From: an uncultured Clostridia bacterium
Lineage (GTDB): Bacteria > Bacillota > Clostridia > Christensenellales > Borkfalkiaceae
DNA length: 7,987 bases
Reading direction: 5' to 3'
Assembly (NCBI GenBank): GCA_947176445.1
Contig: CAMWQK010000032.1
Location: 1-7,987, forward strand
The position numbers were made by a program, and so were the translations under genes. Shown here one piece after another: positions 1 to 6,820 of the stretch (the stretch's first letter is position 1; each line of letters begins with the position of its first letter). The notes under the pieces are model-generated. The model saw only the letters and a list, made by a program, of their open reading frames with translations. It made no database searches and was not told where the DNA came from.

Positions 1-420
1 ATGACCGATGCCGACGTCGACGGCGCGCATATCCGCATTCTTTTGTTGACGTTCCTCTTCCGCTACATGCGCCCGCTCATCGAGCACGGGCACGTGTACT
101 CGGCGATGCCGCCCCTCTACAAGGCGAGCGTCAAGGGCAAAGAGGACGTGTATCTCTATTCCGAGGAAGAGAAGATCGCATACGACGCTCTGAACAACAA
201 CAAGGTGGAGTATCAGCGGTATAAAGGTCTCGGCGAGATGAGTACCGAACAGCTCTGGGACACGACGATGAACCCCGCAACGCGTACACTCATCAAGGTG
301 AGCATGAAGGACGCGGTCGAGGCGGACAAGATGTTCACGGTGCTCATGGGCGAGAGTCCCGCGCTCCGCAGACAGTTTATAGAAGAGAATGCAACGCTCG
401 TAAAAGATTTGGACATCTGA
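1..420 (+). CDS. gyrB: DNA gyrase subunit B, C-terminal part (5'-truncated by window)
   Basis: This is the last 139 codons of the ATPase subunit of DNA gyrase, which with GyrA introduces negative supercoils into the chromosome. The visible part covers the end of the TOPRIM metal-binding domain and the C-terminal tail. Residues 2-9 (TDADVDGA) hold the TOPRIM acidic residues that bind Mg2+; Asp5 and Asp7 match E. coli Asp498 and Asp500. The family signature YKGLGEMS follows at about residues 74-81. No large insertion lies between these motifs, unlike in Gram-negative GyrB. The ATG at position 1 is an internal Met before the DAD motif, not the true start, so the GHKL ATPase, transducer and EGDSA regions lie upstream of the window. 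The stop codon is at 418-420, 41 nt before gyrA, and no terminator separates them, so co-transcription is likely. ParE is the alternative, but the adjacent GyrA argues for GyrB. Confidence 0.97.
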   Translation: MTDADVDGAHIRILLLTFLFRYMRPLIEHGHVYSAMPPLYKASVKGKEDVYLYSEEEKIAYDALNNNKVEYQRYKGLGEMSTEQLWDTTMNPATRTLIKVSMKDAVEADKMFTVLMGESPALRRQFIEENATLVKDLDI

Positions 421-461
421 AAACGCATTAAGGTATCAAGAAAAATATATAGGAATATATT

Positions 462-3020
462 ATGGCAAAAAAAGAGACGAGCCCGGAGCTCACCGAAGAA
501 TTTAAGAAGACCCTTGCAATGACGAAAATTCTCGACGTCGAGGTCGACGACGAGCTGAAACGTTCTTTCATCGCCTATGCAATGGCGGTCAACAAATCGC
601 GTGCAATTCCCGACGTCCGTGACGGCTTGAAGCCCGTTCACAGACGTATCCTGTATTCCATGCACGAGATGGGGCTATATAACGACAAGGCATACCGCAA
701 GTGTGCGCGTATTGTCGGCGACGTGCTCGGTAAATTTCACCCGCACGGCGACTCTTCCGTATACGACGCGCTCGTTCGCCTTGCACAGGATTTCTCCATC
801 AACTTCCCGCTGGTAGACGGACACGGCAACTTCGGTTCGGTCGACGGCGATCCCCCCGCGGCAATGCGTTATACGGAGGCGCGCCTCACCAAGCTCGCCG
901 CCGAAATGCTCAAAGATCTCGATAAGGAGACGGTGGATTTCTTCCCCAACTTCGACGGAAACGAGATGGAGCCCGCGGTTCTCACCTCGCGCTTTCCAAA
1001 CCTGCTCGTAAACGGTTCGGACGGTATCGCCGTCGGTATGGCGACGAACATTCCGCCGCACAACCTCGCCGAGGTCATCGACGGTACGATCGCCATGATC
1101 GACAATCCGGAGATCTCCGTCGACGAGCTCATGAGCTATATTCCCGCGCCCGACTTCCCCACGGGTGGCATCATCATGGGCAGAAGCGGTATCCGCAAGG
1201 CATATCGCACGGGACAGGGCAATATCGTCATCCGTTCCAAGTGCGAGATCGAGGAGCACGGCACGGGCGGCAACCTTCGCTCGCGCATCGTCGTGACGGA
1301 AATTCCCTATCAGGTCAACAAGGCGCAGCTCATCGAAACGATCGCCAACATGGTGCGCGATAAGCGCCTCGAAGGCATCTCCGATATCCGCGAGGAGTCG
1401 GGCAGAGACGGTATGCGCATCGTCATCGAGTGTAAGAAGGACGCGAACGCACAGGTCGTTCTCAACTCCCTCTATAAGCACACCAACCTGCAGATTTCCG
1501 ACGGTATCATTCTGCTCGCGCTCGTCGAGAACGGAACGGAGCCGAAGGTGCTCAACCTGCGCGAAATTCTCTCCTATTATCTTGCGCATCAGAAGGAAGT
1601 CATTGTGCGCCGTACGCGCTTCGATCTTGCCAAGACGGAGGAGCGCGCGCACATCATCGAGGGACTTGTCATCGCGCTTGCGAGTATCGACGAGGTCATC
1701 GCCATCATCAAGCAGTCGAAGGACAAGAGCGAGGCGACGGAAAAGCTCACCACCGCGTTCTCCCTTTCGGATAAGCAGGCGAACGCCATTCTCGAAATGC
1801 GCCTGCAACGGCTCACCGCACTCGAAGTGGAGAAGCTCAAAGACGAGCTTGCCAACCTTCATGCGACGATTGCCGACCTCAAAGATATCTTAGCGAACGA
1901 ATCGCGCGTATACGACATCATTCGCGCAGACCTGCTGCAAATCAAGGCAAAATATCCCTCCGAGCGCAGAACGGAGATCTCCGTCGATTTCGGTCAGATC
2001 GAGGACGAGGATCTCATCGACGTGGAGGACGTCGTTATCTCCATGACGCACGGCGGATACGTCAAGCGCATTCCCGTGACCGAGTACCGCGCGCAGAACC
2101 GCGGAGGTGTGGGAATCACGGGGCACAGACCCAAGGAAGACGATTTCGTGGAGCAGATGTTCGTCTGCTCGACGCATGATCCCATTCTTCTCTTCTCCAA
2201 CTTCGGCAAGGTGTATTCGATCAAGGGCTACGAAATTCCCGAGGCGAACCGCACGGCGCGCGGCAGGGCGATCGTCAATATCGTTCAGCTGAATGCGGGT
2301 GAGAAGATCGCGGCGATCCTGCCCGTCGTCGAGAACGGTACGGGCTATCTCGTGATGGCGACCAAGAACGGTCTCATCAAAAAGACGGCGACGAAGGAAT
2401 TCGACCGCATCATGCGGAGCGGTAAGATCGCAATCAATATCACCGAGGGCGACGAGCTCATCTCCGTACAGTTTGCGACGGGCGAAAACGAGATCATCGT
2501 GGCGAGCCGTTCGGGCAAGTGTATCCGCTTCCCCGAGACCGACGTCCGCCCGATGGGCAGAGACACGATGGGCGTCAAGGCGATCAACCTCTCGAAGGGC
2601 GACGAGGTCGTCGATATGCTCGTCCTGAAAGAGGGCTATGACATTCTGACCGTCTCCGAAAAAGGCTACGGAAAGCGCACCAACCCCGAGGACTACCGTG
2701 TGCAGTCGCGTGCGGGCAAGGGCATCAAGGCGGGCGTGTTCAATGAAAAGACGGGTATGCTCGTCAATATGAAGCTCGTCAGCGACGACGTGGATATCAT
2801 GCTCGTCTCGTCGGCAGGCATCATCATTCGTATGCACGCGGAATCCATCTCGCAGATCGGGCGCAATACGCGCGGCGTACGGCTCATGAACCTCAAAGAG
2901 AGCGTCGTTGCGACGGTCGCCGTAACCGAGAAAGACGAGGAAGCGGAGGTTGCCGCACCCGAAGAGACGGCGGCGGACGTTCCCGTTGAGGAGATCGCAG
3001 GGGACGACAGCGAAGAATAA
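462..3020 (+). CDS. gyrA: DNA gyrase subunit A, complete (852 aa)
   Basis: This is the DNA breakage-reunion and wrapping subunit of gyrase. The ATG at 462 is preceded by AGGA (451-454) at 7 nt spacing. The winged-helix core includes [14 protein letters not shown] (51-64) and [10 protein letters not shown] (93-102). The catalytic pair is Arg136-Tyr137 in AAMRYTE (Tyr137 matches E. coli Tyr122). A tower and coiled-coil region runs to about residue 500. A GyrA-type beta-propeller (about 515-820) follows, then an acidic tail (823-852) of a kind known to modulate supercoiling in some gyrases. Length is usual (B. subtilis about 820, E. coli 875). The quinolone-resistance positions carry the susceptible-type residues Ser98 and Asp102 (E. 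coli 83 and 87). The GyrA box at 545-551 reads QNRGGVG instead of the basic Q-R/K-RGG-K/R-G, and the second box-like motif at 748-754 reads QSRAGKG. The N-terminal stretch [13 protein letters not shown] also departs from the usual AMSVIVSRALPDV. Two terminators follow the stop. Confidence 0.99.
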   Translation: MAKKETSPELTEEFKKTLAMTKILDVEVDDELKRSFIAYAMAVNKSRAIPDVRDGLKPVHRRILYSMHEMGLYNDKAYRKCARIVGDVLGKFHPHGDSSVYDALVRLAQDFSINFPLVDGHGNFGSVDGDPPAAMRYTEARLTKLAAEMLKDLDKETVDFFPNFDGNEMEPAVLTSRFPNLLVNGSDGIAVGMATNIPPHNLAEVIDGTIAMIDNPEISVDELMSYIPAPDFPTGGIIMGRSGIRKAYRTGQGNIVIRSKCEIEEHGTGGNLRSRIVVTEIPYQVNKAQLIETIANMVRDKRLEGISDIREESGRDGMRIVIECKKDANAQVVLNSLYKHTNLQISDGIILLALVENGTEPKVLNLREILSYYLAHQKEVIVRRTRFDLAKTEERAHIIEGLVIALASIDEVIAIIKQSKDKSEATEKLTTAFSLSDKQANAILEMRLQRLTALEVEKLKDELANLHATIADLKDILANESRVYDIIRADLLQIKAKYPSERRTEISVDFGQIEDEDLIDVEDVVISMTHGGYVKRIPVTEYRAQNRGGVGITGHRPKEDDFVEQMFVCSTHDPILLFSNFGKVYSIKGYEIPEANRTARGRAIVNIVQLNAGEKIAAILPVVENGTGYLVMATKNGLIKKTATKEFDRIMRSGKIAINITEGDELISVQFATGENEIIVASRSGKCIRFPETDVRPMGRDTMGVKAINLSKGDEVVDMLVLKEGYDILTVSEKGYGKRTNPEDYRVQSRAGKGIKAGVFNEKTGMLVNMKLVSDDVDIMLVSSAGIIIRMHAESISQIGRNTRGVRLMNLKESVVATVAVTEKDEEAEVAAPEETAADVPVEEIAGDDSEE

Positions 3021-3037
3021 TCAGAATAAAGTAAAAG

Positions 3038-3070
3038 ACGCCGCGGCGAATACATTCGCCGCGGCGTTTT
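3038..3070 (+). terminator. Intrinsic terminator of gyrA, GC-rich 13-bp stem
   Basis: A perfect 13-bp stem (3038-3050 with 3055-3067) closes a 4-nt TACA loop and is followed by TTTT at 3067-3070, 17 nt after the gyrA stop. On the other strand the stem is followed by CTTTTACTTTATT, so it could also stop readthrough from the convergent gene. Its core is almost the same as the hairpin at 7215-7247 behind an unrelated small ORF. Confidence 0.9.
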
Positions 3071-3076
3071 ATATAC

Positions 3077-3106
3077 AAAAAAGCGCCTCATTCGAGACGC
3101 TTTTTT
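3077..3106. terminator. Bidirectional intrinsic terminator between convergent genes
   Basis: AAAAAAGCG (3077-3085) pairs with CGCTTTTTT (3098-3106). One C-A mismatch (3086/3097), an inner CTC/GAG stem and a 4-nt loop (3090-3093) complete the hairpin. The A-run before and T-run after make it symmetrical, so it gives a U-tailed hairpin on both strands. It lies 16 nt beyond the stop of the minus-strand gene and 57 nt beyond the gyrA stop, so it probably ends the minus-strand transcript and backs up the gyrA terminator. Confidence 0.88.
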
Positions 3107-3121
3107 GAATTTACCTATGTA

Positions 3122-6100
3122 TCAGTACGCTTGCAGATTGCTGATAACGACCTGATCGTTATTGCTGTTTTGACTGCTGTCTTTCGAATAGGCGATATAG
3201 ATCGTCTGATTCTGATAAAGCGTTTGGGATACCGTACCATTGTCCGAGCCCGATCTTCCGTCGACGAGGGTATTGATATTCCCGTCGGCATCTACGGTCC
3301 AGATATAGATCTTATCGTAAGTGGCTTCGGAAGAGACGCTCCAACTAAACGAAATCTCGATTGTGCGGTTTGCGGTGATCGCCATGAGCGCCGTGGTGCT
3401 GTCTTGATGATAGTTGCCCGAGGTATAAGTCGATCCGCTTTGCGTAAACGCATAGAGAGTGCCAAAAGAGACATTACTCGGTTTGCGGAAATCATTGCTC
3501 GAATAATCCGTCAGGTCGGTCTGAAGCGTGTACGGGTCAGCCGAAACGGTGCCGTACGTCCATCTTGCATAGAGCGTAACGGAGGAGGTCGCGTAGTAAC
3601 GGGTGTTCACTCTGTTGCCGCTGAAACTCGGATTCGTATACCAGCCTTCGAATAAGTAGCCGCTCCTCGTGGGCGTGGGCAGATTGATATAATCTCCTTC
3701 GGGGCAAAGCATTTCGTTGATGTAACTCGATCCGTTGTAGTAGCCGCCGTTGAGTTCAAAGGTGACACTGGTTGCCCATCTTGCATACAGCGTGCAATTT
3801 CTTTCGGGGAAGAAGTAGTTGTACGTCACTTTGTTCGAAAAGGAGGAGTCTTTGTACCAACCCTCGAAGATATAGCCGCTTCTCGTGGGAGTGGGCAGAT
3901 CGACGCTTTGGTCTTCATAGCAGGTCATATCCTCGATGTATCCGTACCCGTCGTATCTTCCGCCGTTGAGTTCGAACGAGACTTTGAGGAGCCATTCTGC
4001 GTACAGAGTACAGCTTTCTTCAGGATAGAAGTAATTGCCCGTCACCTTGCTCGAGGAGGAGAAATTCGATCTTGTATACCAGCCGCCGAAGGTGTATCCC
4101 TCTCTCGTGGGCGTATAGAGGCGAATGGAGTCGCCGCTTCCTACCGTCTGTGAGTTGGGATATCTCGTTCCGTCGTAATAGCCGCCGTTTGTCTCGAACG
4201 AGACGGTGTAGTAGGAGATTTCCTCCCAATTCGCATACAGCGTGCAGGAACGCTCGGGATAGAAGTAGGAATTGCTCGTCACTTTGGAGGAAGACGAGAA
4301 GTTCCGATCGGTATACCAACCCTCGAAGGTGTATCCCTCTCTCGTGGGCGTGGGAAGGCTGATGGAATCGCCCGCTTCGCAGGTTACGCTGTCGTAATAG
4401 CTGTATCCGTTTACATAGCCGCCGTTGAGTTCAAAGGAGACCGTGTAGTCCAGAGAGACAGGACCGCTGACTTTGATTGTCGCGCTGTACTCATCGTCGG
4501 GATCGATCCAGTTATCCGACCAGGTGATCTTGTAGTTGCTGCTGCCCGTCGAGACAGGTTCCATGCTCATGATCGCGCTGATGGGAACGTAGATATTGCG
4601 GTAGCTGCCGTCCGTATAGTTGATTTTTGCGGAGAGGCGGGAAGAACCGTAGTTGGTGTCGTTGAGGGCGGAGTCAAGATCGTAGGAGCTGAGCGACGTC
4701 TTGTTGAGCGTCACGTCCTGAACGGTCTTGTATTCTTTGTCTGTCGAATTCGGCTTGACGTTCATATCGATCGCAACTTCGCTTACATAGCGCGAGCTAC
4801 CGCCGCCGTAGGTCGAGAAGTAGATGACGATTTCCTGATAGGATTCGATCTTCTCTGCCTTCTTTTCAAGCTCCAGAGCCTTCTTTTCGAGCTCTTCTGC
4901 TTTCTTTTCGAGATCGCTCATGTTGCCGTTGCCCGAGAGCAGATCTTCCATGATCTTTTCCATCTCTTTTTCGAGCTCGATCGACTCGTCCATGAGGCTC
5001 TTGATCTCGCCGCCGTAGTAGCGGAAGGTGGAAGCGTTCTCGTAATCGTCCTCGTCGATGGGATAGTCGGGATCGCCGAGGTTATCGCGTACCCAATAGT
5101 ATTGGCTGCCGAGCTCGATTCTCTTCGCCGCGTTTGCGGGGAAGCTGTTGCCGAGGAAGAGGGAAGAGATCCATGCGCCGACCGCGATCACGCCTGCCAG
5201 CACGACGCACACAGCGGGAATGAGGATCGCATCGAAGAATCTGTGGCGCTTGCCTGCGCCTTCCTCCACCGTCTGGAACTCGTTGAGCTCCTTCATCGAG
5301 AGGATCTGCTGATCGATGAGGCAGTTGGGCTGAGCCTTGCCGTAGAATGCAACGCCAAGGCGTCCGCATGCGGGGAACGCGCTTGCCGCTAAGAAGATAC
5401 CGACGACGTGCATGCCCGCTGCGAGCAACCAGTATGCGCTTACACTGTACATCAGGTTCTCGACCCACATAGGTGCGCCGCCGCCTTCAAACATCATCGG
5501 CATCACGTAGACAAGGAAGAAGACACCGTAGCCCGCTGCAAAAATTCCGAAGATCGTGTTGAGGACGATACGGCTGACGAGCGATTTGCGCTCGTGCTCA
5601 AGCTGTGCGGGGTTCCAGTCCCAGATCTGTCTGCACAGTGCGGTAAACATACCGATGAAGCCGACGAGGGGCATGAGAATGGAGAACGCGAACAGCGAGG
5701 ATGCGCGTCTGCGGCGCACCAGGCGCTTGATGTCTTTGACCGTCTTGACTTTCTGCTCGTCGGTCGAAGCGGCGTATGTCGTGCCCTCTGCGCCAGCAAC
5801 GGCAACGGGAGCAGCTTTACCGAGCTGTGCTGCCTCGGCATATGCCTGCATTTCGCTTGCCTCGGCAGTTGCAAGGTCGGGGTTCTTCTTCGCAAGGAGA
5901 AATCTCGTAACGATTGCGCCGCCGCCGAGCAGTCCGAAGATGAGCGAGAAGACGAGCGTGCAGATGAGCGGTGCGCCCGCGTCCATCTCGTCTCCGCCGA
6001 CCTGACCTGCACCGATGCAGGCAACGAGGAAGAGTACGAAGTAGAGCACAAAGGAGATGTATGCAAGGAGCGTCGTGCGGTACAGCGTCTTGCCGCCGAT

Positions 6101-6712
6101 CACGAGCGTCTTGCCGCGCTTCGTCTTGCTCATGGTCATCGAAAGGAATACGATGGCGAAGATGAGCGAGACGGCTGCAAGGGCGAGCAACGTATAAACG
6201 ACGCCGCCGTAGCCGCTCATTTCGAGCATTTCGCTCTCGCCGAGAAGTTTGTAAAGGCTGCCCGTACTCTCGCTGAACGTCTCGCCCATGAAGGACACGG
6301 TGACGGACGCATAGTCGCCGACGAAGAACAGGAACAGAAGAACGGAGAGCACAGAGAAGAGAACGCAGGGCAGGAAGAAGAGAAGATTGTAGATCTTCGA
6401 AATTCCGCCTTGCTGCGTCGCAGCTGCCTGATAGGGCTGCGCAGCGACTGCTGCCGCGGGAGCTTGCGCTGCGGCAATTTCCTGTTGCACGGGCGCGGGG
6501 CTCGGCTGGCTCTGTGCGGGCGCGGGTGCGGGAGCGGGGGCAGGAGCAGCCGGCGTTGCAGTGAGTTTCTGTCCGCATTCGCCGCAGAACTTTGCACCCG
6601 GTGCTACCTTTGCTCCGCACGCAGGACAGGCTGTAATCACCTGCTTCTTCGTGCCGCAATTGGGACAGAAATTGCCTTCAAATTCTGTACCGCATTGGGA
6701 ACATTGATACAT
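3122..6712 (-). CDS. Large multidomain membrane protein: double zinc ribbon, multi-TM, coiled coil, four InlB_B-type repeats (1196 aa)
   Basis: The function is unknown; the domains are as follows (residues from the Met at 6712). Two zinc ribbons: Cys4/7/16/19 and Cys29/32/43/46. An Ala/Pro/Gln linker: 52-100. Eight hydrophobic segments: about 109-132, 170-193, 212-235, 247-273, 339-360, 380-405, 419-447 and 492-520. Residues 530-570 (with LGDPDY at 545-550) and 625-665 look like a BamE/SmpA-type fold split by a charged coiled coil (572-624, LEKKAxE heptads). An Ig-like beta stretch spans 660-755. Four InlB_B (Flg_new) repeats span 757-1051. A beta-sandwich (about 1056-1196) carries YDKIYIW and YSKDSS...DQVVI motifs, like C-terminal domains of clostridial surface proteins. 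There is no signal peptide and no LPXTG anchor. I infer that the ribbons are cytoplasmic and the C-terminal half is outside, perhaps as an adhesin or envelope sensor. The domain calls are by eye: zinc ribbons and InlB_B repeats are firm, BamE-like and Ig-like are tentative. The gene is monocistronic, with its own promoter and terminator. Confidence 0.9.
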   Translation of the reverse strand: MYQCSQCGTEFEGNFCPNCGTKKQVITACPACGAKVAPGAKFCGECGQKLTATPAAPAPAPAPAPAQSQPSPAPVQQEIAAAQAPAAAVAAQPYQAAATQQGGISKIYNLLFFLPCVLFSVLSVLLFLFFVGDYASVTVSFMGETFSESTGSLYKLLGESEMLEMSGYGGVVYTLLALAAVSLIFAIVFLSMTMSKTKRGKTLVIGGKTLYRTTLLAYISFVLYFVLFLVACIGAGQVGGDEMDAGAPLICTLVFSLIFGLLGGGAIVTRFLLAKKNPDLATAEASEMQAYAEAAQLGKAAPVAVAGAEGTTYAASTDEQKVKTVKDIKRLVRRRRASSLFAFSILMPLVGFIGMFTALCRQIWDWNPAQLEHERKSLVSRIVLNTIFGIFAAGYGVFFLVYVMPMMFEGGGAPMWVENLMYSVSAYWLLAAGMHVVGIFLAASAFPACGRLGVAFYGKAQPNCLIDQQILSMKELNEFQTVEEGAGKRHRFFDAILIPAVCVVLAGVIAVGAWISSLFLGNSFPANAAKRIELGSQYYWVRDNLGDPDYPIDEDDYENASTFRYYGGEIKSLMDESIELEKEMEKIMEDLLSGNGNMSDLEKKAEELEKKALELEKKAEKIESYQEIVIYFSTYGGGSSRYVSEVAIDMNVKPNSTDKEYKTVQDVTLNKTSLSSYDLDSALNDTNYGSSRLSAKINYTDGSYRNIYVPISAIMSMEPVSTGSSNYKITWSDNWIDPDDEYSATIKVSGPVSLDYTVSFELNGGYVNGYSYYDSVTCEAGDSISLPTPTREGYTFEGWYTDRNFSSSSKVTSNSYFYPERSCTLYANWEEISYYTVSFETNGGYYDGTRYPNSQTVGSGDSIRLYTPTREGYTFGGWYTRSNFSSSSKVTGNYFYPEESCTLYAEWLLKVSFELNGGRYDGYGYIEDMTCYEDQSVDLPTPTRSGYIFEGWYKDSSFSNKVTYNYFFPERNCTLYARWATSVTFELNGGYYNGSSYINEMLCPEGDYINLPTPTRSGYLFEGWYTNPSFSGNRVNTRYYATSSVTLYARWTYGTVSADPYTLQTDLTDYSSNDFRKPSNVSFGTLYAFTQSGSTYTSGNYHQDSTTALMAITANRTIEISFSWSVSSEATYDKIYIWTVDADGNINTLVDGRSGSDNGTVSQTLYQNQTIYIAYSKDSSQNSNNDQVVISNLQAY
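3560..4444 (-). repeat. Four tandem InlB_B-type (Listeria-Bacteroides / Flg_new) repeats inside the large membrane protein gene
   Basis: The units are 4226-4444, 3992-4207, 3776-3985 and 3560-3769 (70-73 codons each). Each follows the scheme VSFELNGG, then LPTPTR-x-GYxFEGWY, then TLYAxW, which is the InlB_B beta-grasp-like repeat found in bacterial surface proteins. Units 1 and 2 share TREGYTF and SSSSKVT, and units 3 and 4 share TRSGY, suggesting two pairs. Units 1 and 2 also share an exact 28-nt match (4087-4114 and 4324-4351). Cysteines not usual for this family sit at residues 778 and 823 (unit 1), 901 (unit 2), 931 and 973 (unit 3) and 1003 (unit 4). Confidence 0.9.
4850..4912 (-). repeat. 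Three tandem 21-bp repeats coding a heptad coiled coil
   Basis: Units 4892-4912, 4871-4891 and 4850-4870 encode LEKKAEE, LEKKALE and LEKKAEK, a perfect a/d heptad pattern in the coiled coil of the large membrane protein. Such in-frame repeats can expand or contract by slippage, changing coiled-coil length by whole heptads. Confidence 0.85.
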
Positions 6713-6720
6713 AGGGGATC

Positions 6721-6725
6721 CCTCC
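6721..6725 (-). promoter_or_regulatory. Ribosome binding site that sets the start of the large membrane protein gene
   Basis: On the minus strand GGAGG (6725 to 6721) lies 8 nt before the ATG at 6712-6710, an ideal spacing. An in-frame ATG at 6727 overlaps this site and has no ribosome site of its own. Starting at 6712 also puts the protein start directly before the first zinc-ribbon cysteines (MYQCSQCG), as is normal for this domain. Confidence 0.9.
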
Positions 6726-6745
6726 ATACATTATTAATAATTGTG

Positions 6746-6774
6746 ATTATAGCATATTGAGGGAAAAGTGGCAG
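6746..6774 (-). promoter_or_regulatory. Extended -10 sigma-A-type promoter for the large membrane protein gene
   Basis: Read on the minus strand, CTGCCA (6774-6769) is followed by 17 nt and a perfect TATAAT (6751-6746), preceded by TGC, giving the extended -10 TGCTATAAT. Predicted transcription start is near 6739, leaving a leader of about 27 nt that includes the GGAGG site. The -35 box is weak (4 of 6), which the extended -10 can compensate for. Confidence 0.78.
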
Positions 6775-6776
6775 TA

Positions 6777-6820
6777 TTAAGAAATATTATTATATATTTA
6801 TTGAGCAACATATTTCTTAA
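6777..6820. repeat. 11-bp perfect inverted repeat next to the -35 box (candidate operator)
   Basis: TTAAGAAATAT (6777-6787) is repeated in inverse orientation as ATATTTCTTAA (6810-6820), with 22 nt between the arms. The centres are 33 bp apart, close to three helical turns, and the near arm lies 2 nt from the -35 hexamer of the minus-strand promoter. This fits two half-sites of a regulator, but the DNA is AT-rich and chance is possible. Confidence 0.45.

Noticed and set aside
1..3. ATG at position 1 as a true gene start
   Set aside because: It is the conserved Met before the TOPRIM DAD motif deep inside GyrB; the gene is cut by the window edge.
675..1862. 395-codon open frame on the minus strand inside gyrA
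   Set aside because: It is fully antisense to a certain gene; its Arg/Asp/His-rich product and lack of a ribosome site mark it as a shadow of GC-rich codons. The same holds for the minus-strand frame at 1890-2837.
3560..4444. Repeat array as a CRISPR or other non-coding repeat
   Set aside because: The repeats are long, diverged and coding, with conserved protein motifs and no uniform spacers.
5817..6659. 280-codon minus-strand frame overlapping the zinc-ribbon gene in another frame
   Set aside because: Arg/Ser/Cys-rich out-of-frame reading of the same strand; the in-frame protein has clear domains, so no overlapping gene or frameshift is needed.
6725..6727. Upstream in-frame ATG as start of the large membrane protein
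   Set aside because: It overlaps the GGAGG ribosome site that serves the ATG at 6712 and would add only MEGSP before the zinc ribbon.
5408..6760. 450-codon open frame on the plus strand opposite the large membrane protein gene
   Set aside because: Its Cys/His/Arg/Glu-rich sequence has no domain pattern and it mirrors the codons of clear membrane helices and zinc ribbons on the other strand.
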